64,000 nucleotides of DNA from Nocardia wallacei (lineage in GTDB: Bacteria; Actinomycetota; Actinomycetes; Mycobacteriales; Mycobacteriaceae). The notes under the pieces are model-generated. The model did not search any database and was not told the origin of the DNA. It saw only the letters and a list, made by a program, of their open reading frames with translations. Location: assembly GCF_029869545.1 (NCBI RefSeq), contig NZ_JARWQD010000305.1, forward strand, positions 17,490-81,489. The letters are read 5' to 3'. The position numbers were made by a program, and so were the translations under genes. Of the stretch, positions 57,335 to 64,000 are shown in pieces; positions within the stretch are counted from its first letter, which is position 1, and every line of letters starts with the position of its first letter.

Positions 57335-60300
57335 CTACAGCGACCGGCGGCCCCGTCGAACCGGCAGCGAACGCTGTCGGCGCAGGAGTTTTCGCCGCCG
57401 CCGGGTGCCGCGTGTGGCGTCCTCCGTTGTCGATCCCGCGTTGGGTGGCGCGTCGTCGCGGCGCGCCGACGGCACGGGAGAGACACTGCCGGGCGATGGC
57501 AAGGATTTGTCAACACCGGGATCTGGAGGATCAGTGACCGGCTGATCGACGGCAGGAGCATCAGTTTGGGGAAGAACTGCGGCGGCGTGGTCGCTGTCGC
57601 GGAGCGCTTCTTCCTCGTGGACGATACGCCGTCGCAGCTCAGCGGCGAAATCCACGAGATGTTGGTCGATGCCAGGGAACCACGGGGGCGTAGGGCTCAG
57701 CATCGGGGGTCGCGTCCCAGCTAGGATGAGTGCGGCATGCTCGGAGAGTCGGCTTATCGCGCCCGCCGCTGAAGTATGTTCGGCGGTGGACGTGTCGTCG
57801 GTGAGCGCCAATGTCTCAAGTTTTAGCGCACCGGCGGCGTTGGCTGCGGCTGTGTGCCGGTTTTCTGTCTCGCGGGCGACCCATCGTTGAGCGCGGCCGG
57901 CCAGCATGGAGGCGGGATCTTGGGTCTCCAGCAGGCCGGGGCCGAAGTCGGTGAAGTCGTCGGTGGTGATCGAACCGATCAGCGCATTACTGTTTAAGCC
58001 GGTGGCGTCGGCGTGAGCGATCGCGTCGAGCAAGGCGGAGAAATGCCGGGAGCGGGTGGCTTCGGCGTACACAACCACGGGCAGGGCCCGGTACAGCAGG
58101 TAGCGTCCGCGCTCGTCGGACAGCTGCTTGATGTAGTGCTCATGGTCGTGACGTAACCGGTCGAGACGCTGGATACGCGTCCGCCGGGTGACGTCGTCTG
58201 AACCGGACTCGGGAGCGGGCGCGACGGCGGCTTCCATGTGCGCTGCTGGTCCGGGGCCGCCGGTGAGGCGGCGCCGGAGTTCGTCGGCGAGATCGGCGAG
58301 TTCGGTGTCGACGCCGGGATGACGGCTCGGCACGGGTGGGCAGCCTGCGACGGGAGCGTCACGCAAAGCCCGGAACCGGCCCGATTGCGCCAGTACTTCG
58401 CGGCGATTGACGGCCGCGGCGGCGGCATACAGCGCCGCGTCGCCGGAGACATTCGCGGTCAAGGTGTCGGTCGCCGCGGACACAGCTGCGGTCGCGGGGG
58501 TGAGATGCTGCGCGATCCAGTCGTCGGCGCGAGCACACAGCACTGCTGCCACATCGCGGGCGGTCGCCAGGCTGTCGCCGAGGTCCTCGCCGTTGTTGGT
58601 GGCGATGTCGGCGACGAGGGCCCGGCTGTCGAGCCAATGCTGATCGGCCAGCGCGATCGTGTCGAGCAGGGTCTGGAATCGGTCGGAGGTTTCGGCGTCG
58701 CGATAGAGCACGACCGGCAGCGCCCGGTCGAGCAGGTGACGGCCGCGTGTGTCGGCGAGCAGCCCGGTGATGTGGTCGTAGATGCCGCGCAGCCGCGCCG
58801 GGTCGTCGATGCGGGCCTGTTCGAGTCGCATGGTTTCGGTGGCGGTGAGATTGTCATCCTCGCGAGCCAGGACCCTCGCGAACATCGCCTGTTCGGTGAG
58901 CGGGTCTTCGGGCTGCTGCTCGCAGGTCGGGTCGAGGGCGTCGATGGCCTGGTAGATGTGGTTGGATTCCGCGCCACGGGTGAGCCCGACGTAGGCCAGG
59001 GCACGCCCGAGCGTGGCGTTGATCAACAGGCGACACCGGTCGACTGTGCTGCCCTGGCTGCGATGCACCGTGGACGCGTAGCCGAGCTCGACGTTAGTGG
59101 CCACATAATCGGCCGGTAGCCGGACACTGCCGCGGTGATCGACACCGAGAACAGTGATCGACCCGTCGCCGTGCACTTTCCGGATGCGCCACAGGTCGCC
59201 GTTGTCGATGCCGGTGCCGCGGCGTTTGCCTCCGGTGATCCGCAACCGGTTGTCGTTGACGCGGGTCACCACGACGTCGCCGACATAGCCGTCAGCGCTG
59301 TCGGACAACCGCACCGAGCCGCGCATGGTGTCGACACGCCCGGACACGGTGTGCGCCGCTTGGGCGGCGAGGTTCAAGGCGGCGACGTCATCGAGCGTGG
59401 CCGCGAGCATCAACGACGATTTCCCGGCGGCGATATCGGCGAGGTGATCGGCCAGGATGCGCTCACGCAGCTCGTCGACCATCCCGGAGGTGACCCGTCC
59501 GGCATCGCTGTAGAACTTCCACGCCGTCTCCGCGTCGCCGGCACGGACCGCCAGTGTCGCTGCGGCCTCGGCGGCGGTCTTGAATCGGACGATCGTCATC
59601 AGCGTCGGTGCGCAGGTGTCGGCGGCGACGAGACGCAGTGCGCCACCGGACTCGACGGCCGACAGCTGGTGCGGATCTCCGACCCATCGCACGATGGCGC
59701 CGTGCTGGTGGGCGAGGCGTTGCAGCTGGTCGAGGTCGTGGGTGGCCGCCATCGCGGCTTCGTCCACGAGCAGCATCGCACCTGGGGTGATGCCGGTGGG
59801 CAGCCGGTACTTGGCCAGGGTGAGGATCCGGGCGACGGTGGAGCCGCGCACGCCGATGCTGTCGCCGAGTTCGCGGGCCGCGTTCTTCGACGGACCGAGC
59901 GCCAGCACCGACCTCCCGCTGGCTCGCCAGGCGCGGGCGACGACCTTCATGGCGGTGGTCTTGCCGCTGCCGGCGGGGCCGACGGCGGCGGTCAACGCCA
60001 TCCCTGATGTGCAGAGGTGATGCGCGATCGCCCGCTGCGCGGCGTTGAGACGGCGGCGACGCCGGCGAGGTTGGGCCCGCTCGACTTCGGCGATGGCCGC
60101 GTCGACCGCGGTGCGGGGCAGGTAGTGCTTGGTGGCGGTGTTGGCCGCGTCCAGCAGGCGGTGCTCCGCGGCGAGGACTTCGTCGCTGGTGTAGCGGATC
60201 GCGCCGGTGACGGTGAATTCGCTTTCCCCGTTGTGCCGCGCGATGGCCGCGGGCACCGGGTCCGGGTCAATGGTCAATCGGATGCTGTGTCCGTCGCGGA

Positions 60301-61996
60301 CGGCCTGCACGATTTCCTCGACGGCGGCGCGCTGCGCGGTGTCGCTGTCGAAATCGCACAGACCGACTCGTTCGTCGGCGGCGGAATAGATATTGGCCTC
60401 GGTCCAGGTCGCCCGGCGCCGCGCGATCGTGGCCGTGACTTCTCCGGCGATTCGTTTCGGGTCGTAGGTGGTGCGCCGGGTGGCGGTGAATGCGTCGTCG
60501 ATGTCAGCGAGCAACTCGTCATCGTCGTGTGAGCGCAGCAGTCCCCGGACCTGCGCGATGGCCGGAGTGCGGTCGCCGATGTGCAGGCCGATGCATTGGT
60601 CCATGGCGTGCTCGATCGCCGTGTTCAGGTGTGTGTCGTCGGCTCGCAGAACTTCGAAGGCGCCGCCGAGGGCCACACCCGCGGCGATGGCGACTCGGCG
60701 GGCGTCGAATGTGGCTGGATGGTGGTCGAGCCGATGTTGTTCGAGGAGATCGGTGACGAACCGTCGTGCGTCGCGGCCGTCGCCGAGGAAACCGCGGACC
60801 CGGCGATCCCAGGCGGCCAGCATGTCGCGCAGGCTGTGCGGTTCGGCTTTGGCGTCCCGGGTTTCCAGCGTCGCCTGCTGCGCCAGCTTGGCTTGGGTGC
60901 GCTTGTCGGGATTGTGGCCGTGTGCTCGCCGGTACGCGGCGAGGAGTTGTTCGGTGCGGGCAATGATCGCGGTGCGGCGCCGGGAGAAGAACTCGATCAT
61001 GGCATCGGAGATACCGGCGATCTCGAGCACCGGTTGCTTGCCGCGGCCACGGGACCGTGCCTCGAACCGCAACCCGAGCCGGCGCCGCAGCTTGCCGACG
61101 ATCATCGCGTTGTAGCGGCACGACAACGCGACCGCGCCGCCGTAGAGCGGGCGCGCGTCCAGCGAGGACCATTTGCCGTCGCTGCCTTCGACTTTCGCCG
61201 ATATCGTGGCGTGCGTGTGCGGTAACGGGTCACCCGTGCGCGAGTCGTAGTGACGGAACAACGCGACCGTGAACCCGGTCGCGTCGATCTGCCGGACGCC
61301 GTTGTGGCCGCGGCGGGTGACCGCGTACCGCTGCTCGGCCCACTCCAGGGTTTCGCGCATCGCTTCCTCATGGCACTCCCAGATGACCCGGCGCACCTCG
61401 TCGTCGGCCAAACCCCACAGGATCGCGATCGATTTCTGCGGAGTGAAGACGCAGTCGAACCCGGCGACGGCCTTGCGCGACTTCTGTTGCTCCTGGGCGA
61501 GCGCGTCCTCGATGGCCTCGGTCGACGGCTCGGCGCCGAGTTCGGCGGTCAGATGCACACGGGTGGCCTCGGTGCGCAGCATCATCCGCTCGTCGTAGGT
61601 CGGTCGCCGCTTTTCCTTCTCGGTGAACGCGACCACCATCCGATCGAGCAGTTCCGATATCGGCGTCTTGGAGGAGAATTGATAGAAATTCGCACCCAAA
61701 CTCGCGGCCGCGATCGCCTCGTCAATAGTCTTTCCGTCGGCCAAGGCTTCGGTGATGATACGGTTCGCGTCCGGGTGCATTCCCTCGCCGAACAACAATT
61801 GCATCTGCTGTTCGGTCACCTCGCCCGATAGACCGAGTGCGGCTGCTCCGCGACCGAACCACTGACCCGGCGGGCATCCGTGTGCGGTGTAGTAGTCGGT
61901 GAGGTCACGGGTGCGATCCCGAAGACGGTCGCCTGTGGCGACCTGCTGGGTCAAGTACTCGTAGCCGTCACCGGAATGCAGCCGGTGAAGTGTCAT
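57335..61996 (-). CDS. MobF relaxase-helicase (TrwC/TraI-like)
   Basis: 1553 aa from ATG 61996 (GTG 61999 alternative). The N-terminal relaxase domain shows candidate Tyr at Y12/Y14 and Y35/Y36 (TDYYTAHGCPPGQWFGRGAAALGLSG) and the metal triad motif LPHTHATISAKV (H260, H262). The RecD-like helicase has Walker A AVGPAGSGKTTAMKVV (K679), LLVDEAAMAATHDLDQL and GYASTVHRSQGSTVDR. The C-terminal 450 residues hold two similar helical segments (LLDRALPVVLYRDAETSDRFQTLLDTI / LLYRALPVVVYAEATRSRHFSALLDAI). It nicks oriT and unwinds the transferred strand. Confidence 0.95.
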   Translation of the reverse strand: MTLHRLHSGDGYEYLTQQVATGDRLRDRTRDLTDYYTAHGCPPGQWFGRGAAALGLSGEVTEQQMQLLFGEGMHPDANRIITEALADGKTIDEAIAAASLGANFYQFSSKTPISELLDRMVVAFTEKEKRRPTYDERMMLRTEATRVHLTAELGAEPSTEAIEDALAQEQQKSRKAVAGFDCVFTPQKSIAILWGLADDEVRRVIWECHEEAMRETLEWAEQRYAVTRRGHNGVRQIDATGFTVALFRHYDSRTGDPLPHTHATISAKVEGSDGKWSSLDARPLYGGAVALSCRYNAMIVGKLRRRLGLRFEARSRGRGKQPVLEIAGISDAMIEFFSRRRTAIIARTEQLLAAYRRAHGHNPDKRTQAKLAQQATLETRDAKAEPHSLRDMLAAWDRRVRGFLGDGRDARRFVTDLLEQHRLDHHPATFDARRVAIAAGVALGGAFEVLRADDTHLNTAIEHAMDQCIGLHIGDRTPAIAQVRGLLRSHDDDELLADIDDAFTATRRTTYDPKRIAGEVTATIARRRATWTEANIYSAADERVGLCDFDSDTAQRAAVEEIVQAVRDGHSIRLTIDPDPVPAAIARHNGESEFTVTGAIRYTSDEVLAAEHRLLDAANTATKHYLPRTAVDAAIAEVERAQPRRRRRRLNAAQRAIAHHLCTSGMALTAAVGPAGSGKTTAMKVVARAWRASGRSVLALGPSKNAARELGDSIGVRGSTVARILTLAKYRLPTGITPGAMLLVDEAAMAATHDLDQLQRLAHQHGAIVRWVGDPHQLSAVESGGALRLVAADTCAPTLMTIVRFKTAAEAAATLAVRAGDAETAWKFYSDAGRVTSGMVDELRERILADHLADIAAGKSSLMLAATLDDVAALNLAAQAAHTVSGRVDTMRGSVRLSDSADGYVGDVVVTRVNDNRLRITGGKRRGTGIDNGDLWRIRKVHGDGSITVLGVDHRGSVRLPADYVATNVELGYASTVHRSQGSTVDRCRLLINATLGRALAYVGLTRGAESNHIYQAIDALDPTCEQQPEDPLTEQAMFARVLAREDDNLTATETMRLEQARIDDPARLRGIYDHITGLLADTRGRHLLDRALPVVLYRDAETSDRFQTLLDTIALADQHWLDSRALVADIATNNGEDLGDSLATARDVAAVLCARADDWIAQHLTPATAAVSAATDTLTANVSGDAALYAAAAAVNRREVLAQSGRFRALRDAPVAGCPPVPSRHPGVDTELADLADELRRRLTGGPGPAAHMEAAVAPAPESGSDDVTRRTRIQRLDRLRHDHEHYIKQLSDERGRYLLYRALPVVVYAEATRSRHFSALLDAIAHADATGLNSNALIGSITTDDFTDFGPGLLETQDPASMLAGRAQRWVARETENRHTAAANAAGALKLETLALTDDTSTAEHTSAAGAISRLSEHAALILAGTRPPMLSPTPPWFPGIDQHLVDFAAELRRRIVHEEEALRDSDHAAAVLPQTDAPAVDQPVTDPPDPGVDKSLPSPGSVSPVPSARRDDAPPNAGSTTEDATRGTRRRRKLLRRQRSLPVRRGRRSL

Positions 61997-61999
61997 CAC

Positions 62000-62238
62000 C
62001 TATTCAAAAGTCCCCCGAGTCGCATCGCGATGCAAGGGGTGTGACGCATATAAAAGCAAAGCCCATATGGGATGTAATGGGCAGTGATGGCGCGAGAAAG
62101 AATGGTGTACAGAAGGGAGTGGTAGCAGCGCTACAGTGAAATTCTGGAGAAACAGAATGGGAGAGCGGACAAGGCTTGTGAAGCCCCGCAACCCCTGGGG
62201 CGACCTGCGGGCGGGGACGTCAGGAAGTGGAGGACGAC
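62000..62238. other. candidate oriT / relaxosome control region
   Basis: Gap of 239 nt between the relaxase (minus) and the accessory gene (plus). It contains several palindromes: GCATCGCGATGC (62022-62033), CCCATATGGG (62062-62071), GTAGC-AGC-GCTAC (about 62122-62134) and ATTCTG-N6-CAGAAT (62141-62158). It is more AT-rich than its surroundings. Position and structure fit an origin of transfer; no nic consensus was recognised. Confidence 0.5.
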
Positions 62239-62955
62239 ATGGACAGCCAGCAGCCACGCAAGCGTTCGACGTCGGGGCGGGCGATCGCACGCCGCATCGC
62301 CGCGCAGGCAGTGCGGCATCAGCTCGAGATCGCCCGGGCCAACGGCGACGACCTCTACCTGTTCCGTCGTCATCGCGATGCCCAGAAGCGGGCCGCCGAG
62401 CGCCGCGACGCAGCGATTGCCGCCGCGACGACTCGATACGAGACAGCCGTGGCGAAAGCGAAAGACTCCTACGAGAAGGTGGTGGCCGCCGCGCTGCCGG
62501 AGCAGAGCGACGCGCTGCGCCGGATGAAACACCGCGGCGTCAGCGACGCCGATCTCGGCACCTGGGCCGAGATGCCGGTCGGTGAACTGCGCAAGCTGCT
62601 CGGCGGCAGCCGACGCGCAGCGTCCAACGGCAAAGCGCGGCGAGCGCGTCCCGGCCCGGCGGGCGATTCCGCCGGGAAACCGCCGGTGTCGGCGAGGGAC
62701 GACATGGCGGGACTATCGGAGTTCGGAGGGAAGCAACCGCCGCAGGACCGAAGCGCGGACGATCCGCGCGGCGAGGCGGGAACGCCACGCGCCGTGCTTG
62801 ACGGCGAAGACGACGTGCCCGGCCAGCCACAGCAGCACCCCAGCCAGCAGCCAGCCGATATGCGCGGCGGGGGCCCGGTCGGGAAACAGAGCCAACGTGA
62901 GGACGGAATCGAACATCAGCAAGATTCCGGCGACCCGGGCGAGGATGGGAAATAG
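62239..62955 (+). CDS. coiled-coil relaxosome accessory protein (candidate)
   Basis: 238 aa from ATG 62239 (GGAGG 5 nt upstream). Residues about 15-95 form a basic, Ala/Arg-rich coiled coil (RAIARRIAAQAVRHQLEIARANGDDLYLFRRHRDAQKRAAERRDAAIAAATTRYETAVAKAKDSYEKVVAAAL), followed by DADLGTWAEMPVGELRKLLGG, reminiscent of small mobilization accessory proteins encoded opposite MobF relaxases. The C-terminal 80 residues are Gln/Asp-rich and lie antisense to the 62713 membrane gene, so the natural protein may be shorter. Confidence 0.62.
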   Translation: MDSQQPRKRSTSGRAIARRIAAQAVRHQLEIARANGDDLYLFRRHRDAQKRAAERRDAAIAAATTRYETAVAKAKDSYEKVVAAALPEQSDALRRMKHRGVSDADLGTWAEMPVGELRKLLGGSRRAASNGKARRARPGPAGDSAGKPPVSARDDMAGLSEFGGKQPPQDRSADDPRGEAGTPRAVLDGEDDVPGQPQQHPSQQPADMRGGGPVGKQSQREDGIEHQQDSGDPGEDGK

Positions 62956-63012
62956 GGACCAGAAGATCAGGAAGCCTGCAATGGCAATGGCAATCAACCA
63001 GATCAGTGCCAT
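62713..63012 (-). CDS. two-to-three-TM protein, paralog flanking relaxase
   Basis: 99 aa from ATG 63012: MALIWLIAIAIAGFLIFWSLFPILARVAGILLMFDSVLTLALFPDRAPAAHIGWLLAGVLLWLAGHVVFAVKHGAWRSRLAARIVRASVLRRLL. Paralog of 56926-57225, of the same length, orientation and topology. It overlaps the 3' part of the accessory gene on the other strand by 243 nt. AAAGG precedes the start at 9 nt. Confidence 0.7.
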   Translation of the reverse strand: MALIWLIAIAIAGFLIFWSLFPILARVAGILLMFDSVLTLALFPDRAPAAHIGWLLAGVLLWLAGHVVFAVKHGAWRSRLAARIVRASVLRRLLPSELR

Positions 63013-63110
63013 GGCTGAGCCTTTCTCTGCACGGCCGGGGCCGACGGACGTGTTGGTGAATCGCGATGGTGTGGTGGCTGGGCGTGGACTGCGGGGGCCG
63101 TGTCGGTGAG

Positions 63111-63529
63111 TCACCGCGCACCTATCGGGGCAGGCAGGACAGATGCCGACACGGCCCCCGCAATCCATGCAGGGCCACGGCGGTTGACCGCGGTCAGGTG
63201 CCGTGCTGCTCGCCGGGGGAGGCGGCCCCAAACCCGGGACGGTTCACTGTCGCCGTCGGTGTCGCAGGGCGAGGGGTGGGTATCCGGCAGGCTCCAGTCG
63301 TAGGAGCTGCCGGGATGGGGCGCGCCGCGCGACATGCGGGGGGTGGCAAGGCGCTCGCGGCGCACGTCGTTGAGTTGTTCGGACTCGCGATCCAGACAGT
63401 CGTCAACGATCACGGTCAGATCGTGGACGACCGCCTCGAGAACGCGACAGCGGTCCGAGAGTTCAGCGACCAGAGCACGTAGCCGAGCATCTCGGCCTCC
63501 AGGTCAACTCGTAGGAGTGGCTCGGACAT
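63111..63529 (-). pseudogene. possible small coiled-coil gene, frameshifted
   Basis: From ATG 63529 the frame MSEPLLRVDLEAE stops after 37 codons, while another frame carries ARLRALVAELSDRCRVLEAVVHDLTVIVDDCLDRESEQLNDVRRERLATP, which looks like a genuine coiled coil. A one-base shift at about 63490 would join them. The C-terminal part to 63111 is low in information. Alternatively a GTG at 63413 starts a 100-aa protein. Evidence is weak, but the region shows nothing better. Confidence 0.35.
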
Positions 63530-63557
63530 GACGCACGCATCCGCCGGTGCCCGCGGC

Positions 63558-63866
63558 TCAGGTGGGTAGCGGGGTCAGCGGTCGACGGTGATAGTGCTCG
63601 AATTGAGCCCGCCGGAAATCGGCGGCAGCGACACGGACACCGCGATCAGACAAACTCGCCACGTAGCGATCGAGACGAGCCCGGGCCGCGTCATGATCGT
63701 GCGGGGAGACGCTGCGGGCGATCTGTTCCATCAGCTCATGCGCGCGCCGGTCGATCGTGGGATAGCGACTGGCCCAGGAGCCCTGCATACGTTCCCACTG
63801 ATCCGGGTCGTAGGTGAGGTCACCGACCCACCCATCGATGTGCGCGGTCGCAGTCACAACAGTCAT
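63558..63866 (-). CDS. hypothetical protein
   Basis: 102 aa from ATG 63866 with GAAAGG upstream: TATAHIDGWVGDLTYDPDQWERMQGSWASRYPTIDRRAHELMEQIARSVSPHDHDAARARLDRYVASLSDRGVRVAAADFRRAQFEHYH. Helical, with no recognised domain. It lies on the minus strand upstream of the relaxase region and may belong to the same leading region of the element. Confidence 0.55.
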   Translation of the reverse strand: MTVVTATAHIDGWVGDLTYDPDQWERMQGSWASRYPTIDRRAHELMEQIARSVSPHDHDAARARLDRYVASLSDRGVRVAAADFRRAQFEHYHRRPLTPLPT

Positions 63867-63899
63867 CGTTTTGCCTTTCAGGACGAGCGAACGGAAACA

Positions 63900-64000
63900 A
63901 CGACGCCGGTCCACCCGGGGGGGCGCCGCGCCGCCGGGAGCGGGCGGGACGGGGAGGGGGGGGGCCAGACAGGACTGACAGGACCGGGAGGACCGGCGCC
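63900..64000. other. low-complexity G/C-rich end of window
   Basis: The last 100 nt are G-runs and G/A repeats (GGGGGGG, GACAGGACCGGGAGGACCGG) with no gene. It may be a true low-complexity intergenic tract or unreliable sequence near a contig end. Confidence 0.5.

Noticed and set aside
1..64000. CRISPR arrays, rRNA and replication genes
   Set aside because: No regularly spaced repeats, rRNA signatures, RepA-like initiator or ParB were recognised, and the two ParA-like proteins have broken P-loops and belong to the transfer operon, so they were not taken as a partition system.

Overview
The window is GC-rich DNA from an actinomycete of the mycolate group, most likely Nocardia or a relative. 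This rests on recognised family types (XRE/DUF5753 beside DUF397, an MAB_1171c-type membrane protein with an ImmA-like protease, a cutinase, SCO6880 and DUF4913 conjugation proteins) and on the codon bias. No rRNA, tRNA, CRISPR array or replication initiator was recognised. From about 4.4 kb onward it reads as one large conjugative element: a tyrosine integrase with its excisionase-like partner at one end, a complete type IV secretion/transfer operon in the middle, and a MobF relaxase at the other end. Whether it is an ICE or a plasmid cannot be settled from this window.

Layout. 0-4.4 kb: an MFS/ArsR operon, a TetR/methyltransferase divergon around a 22-bp inverted repeat, and a second methyltransferase. 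4.4-6.5 kb: a minus-strand operon of a small gene, an excisionase-like protein, an AbrB-like protein and the integrase. 6.5-13.6 kb: two paralogous GAF/PAS-like proteins, an HTH regulator, a methyltransferase, and an XRE / ImmA-like / MAB_1171c-like triad. 13.8-20.5 kb: a sulfur module (persulfide dioxygenase-rhodanese with an MFS transporter, divergent from an ArsR-rhodanese fusion with a cysteine desulfurase), then a GerW-like protein, a methyltransferase and a MarR. 20.6-22 kb: a scrapyard with an ISL3 transposase tail, a cut membrane gene, a frameshifted ynfA and a cold-shock fragment. 22-25.2 kb: a tightly coupled operon of unknown function, including three proteins that look like catalytically dead resolvase domains. 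25.4-28.7 kb: XRE/DUF5753, a tandem DUF397 protein, a DHFR-like reductase and a BesD-like Fe/2OG oxygenase. 28.7-30.5 kb: a decayed IS21 element.

31.0-53.9 kb is one plus-strand transfer operon in which most genes overlap by 4 nt (ATGA or GTGA). In order it holds two small membrane proteins, a MinD-like ATPase, a cutinase split by a 430-residue insert, an M23-transglycosylase-NlpC wall hydrolase, a second MinD-like ATPase, a VirB2-like small protein, a VirB8-like protein, a VirB6-like protein, SCO6880, a VirB4 ATPase, a 2-TM protein, the coupling ATPase, DUF4913, DUF1173, and then accessory genes built from a shared repeat module. At 53.9-56.8 kb a NADAR-domain gene is cut in two by an IS110-family element. 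At 56.9-63.9 kb are the relaxase/helicase (minus strand), a probable oriT/control region, a coiled-coil accessory gene, and two paralogous 2-TM proteins that flank the relaxase.

The most informative signals are these. A promoter-plus-leader motif occurs upstream of both the integrase operon and the transfer operon (a degenerate third copy precedes a GAF-like gene), suggesting that excision and transfer are controlled together. A repeated domain of about 130 residues is scattered over three neighbouring genes. The cutinase domain is interrupted. The operon of resolvase-like proteins has no recognisable function.
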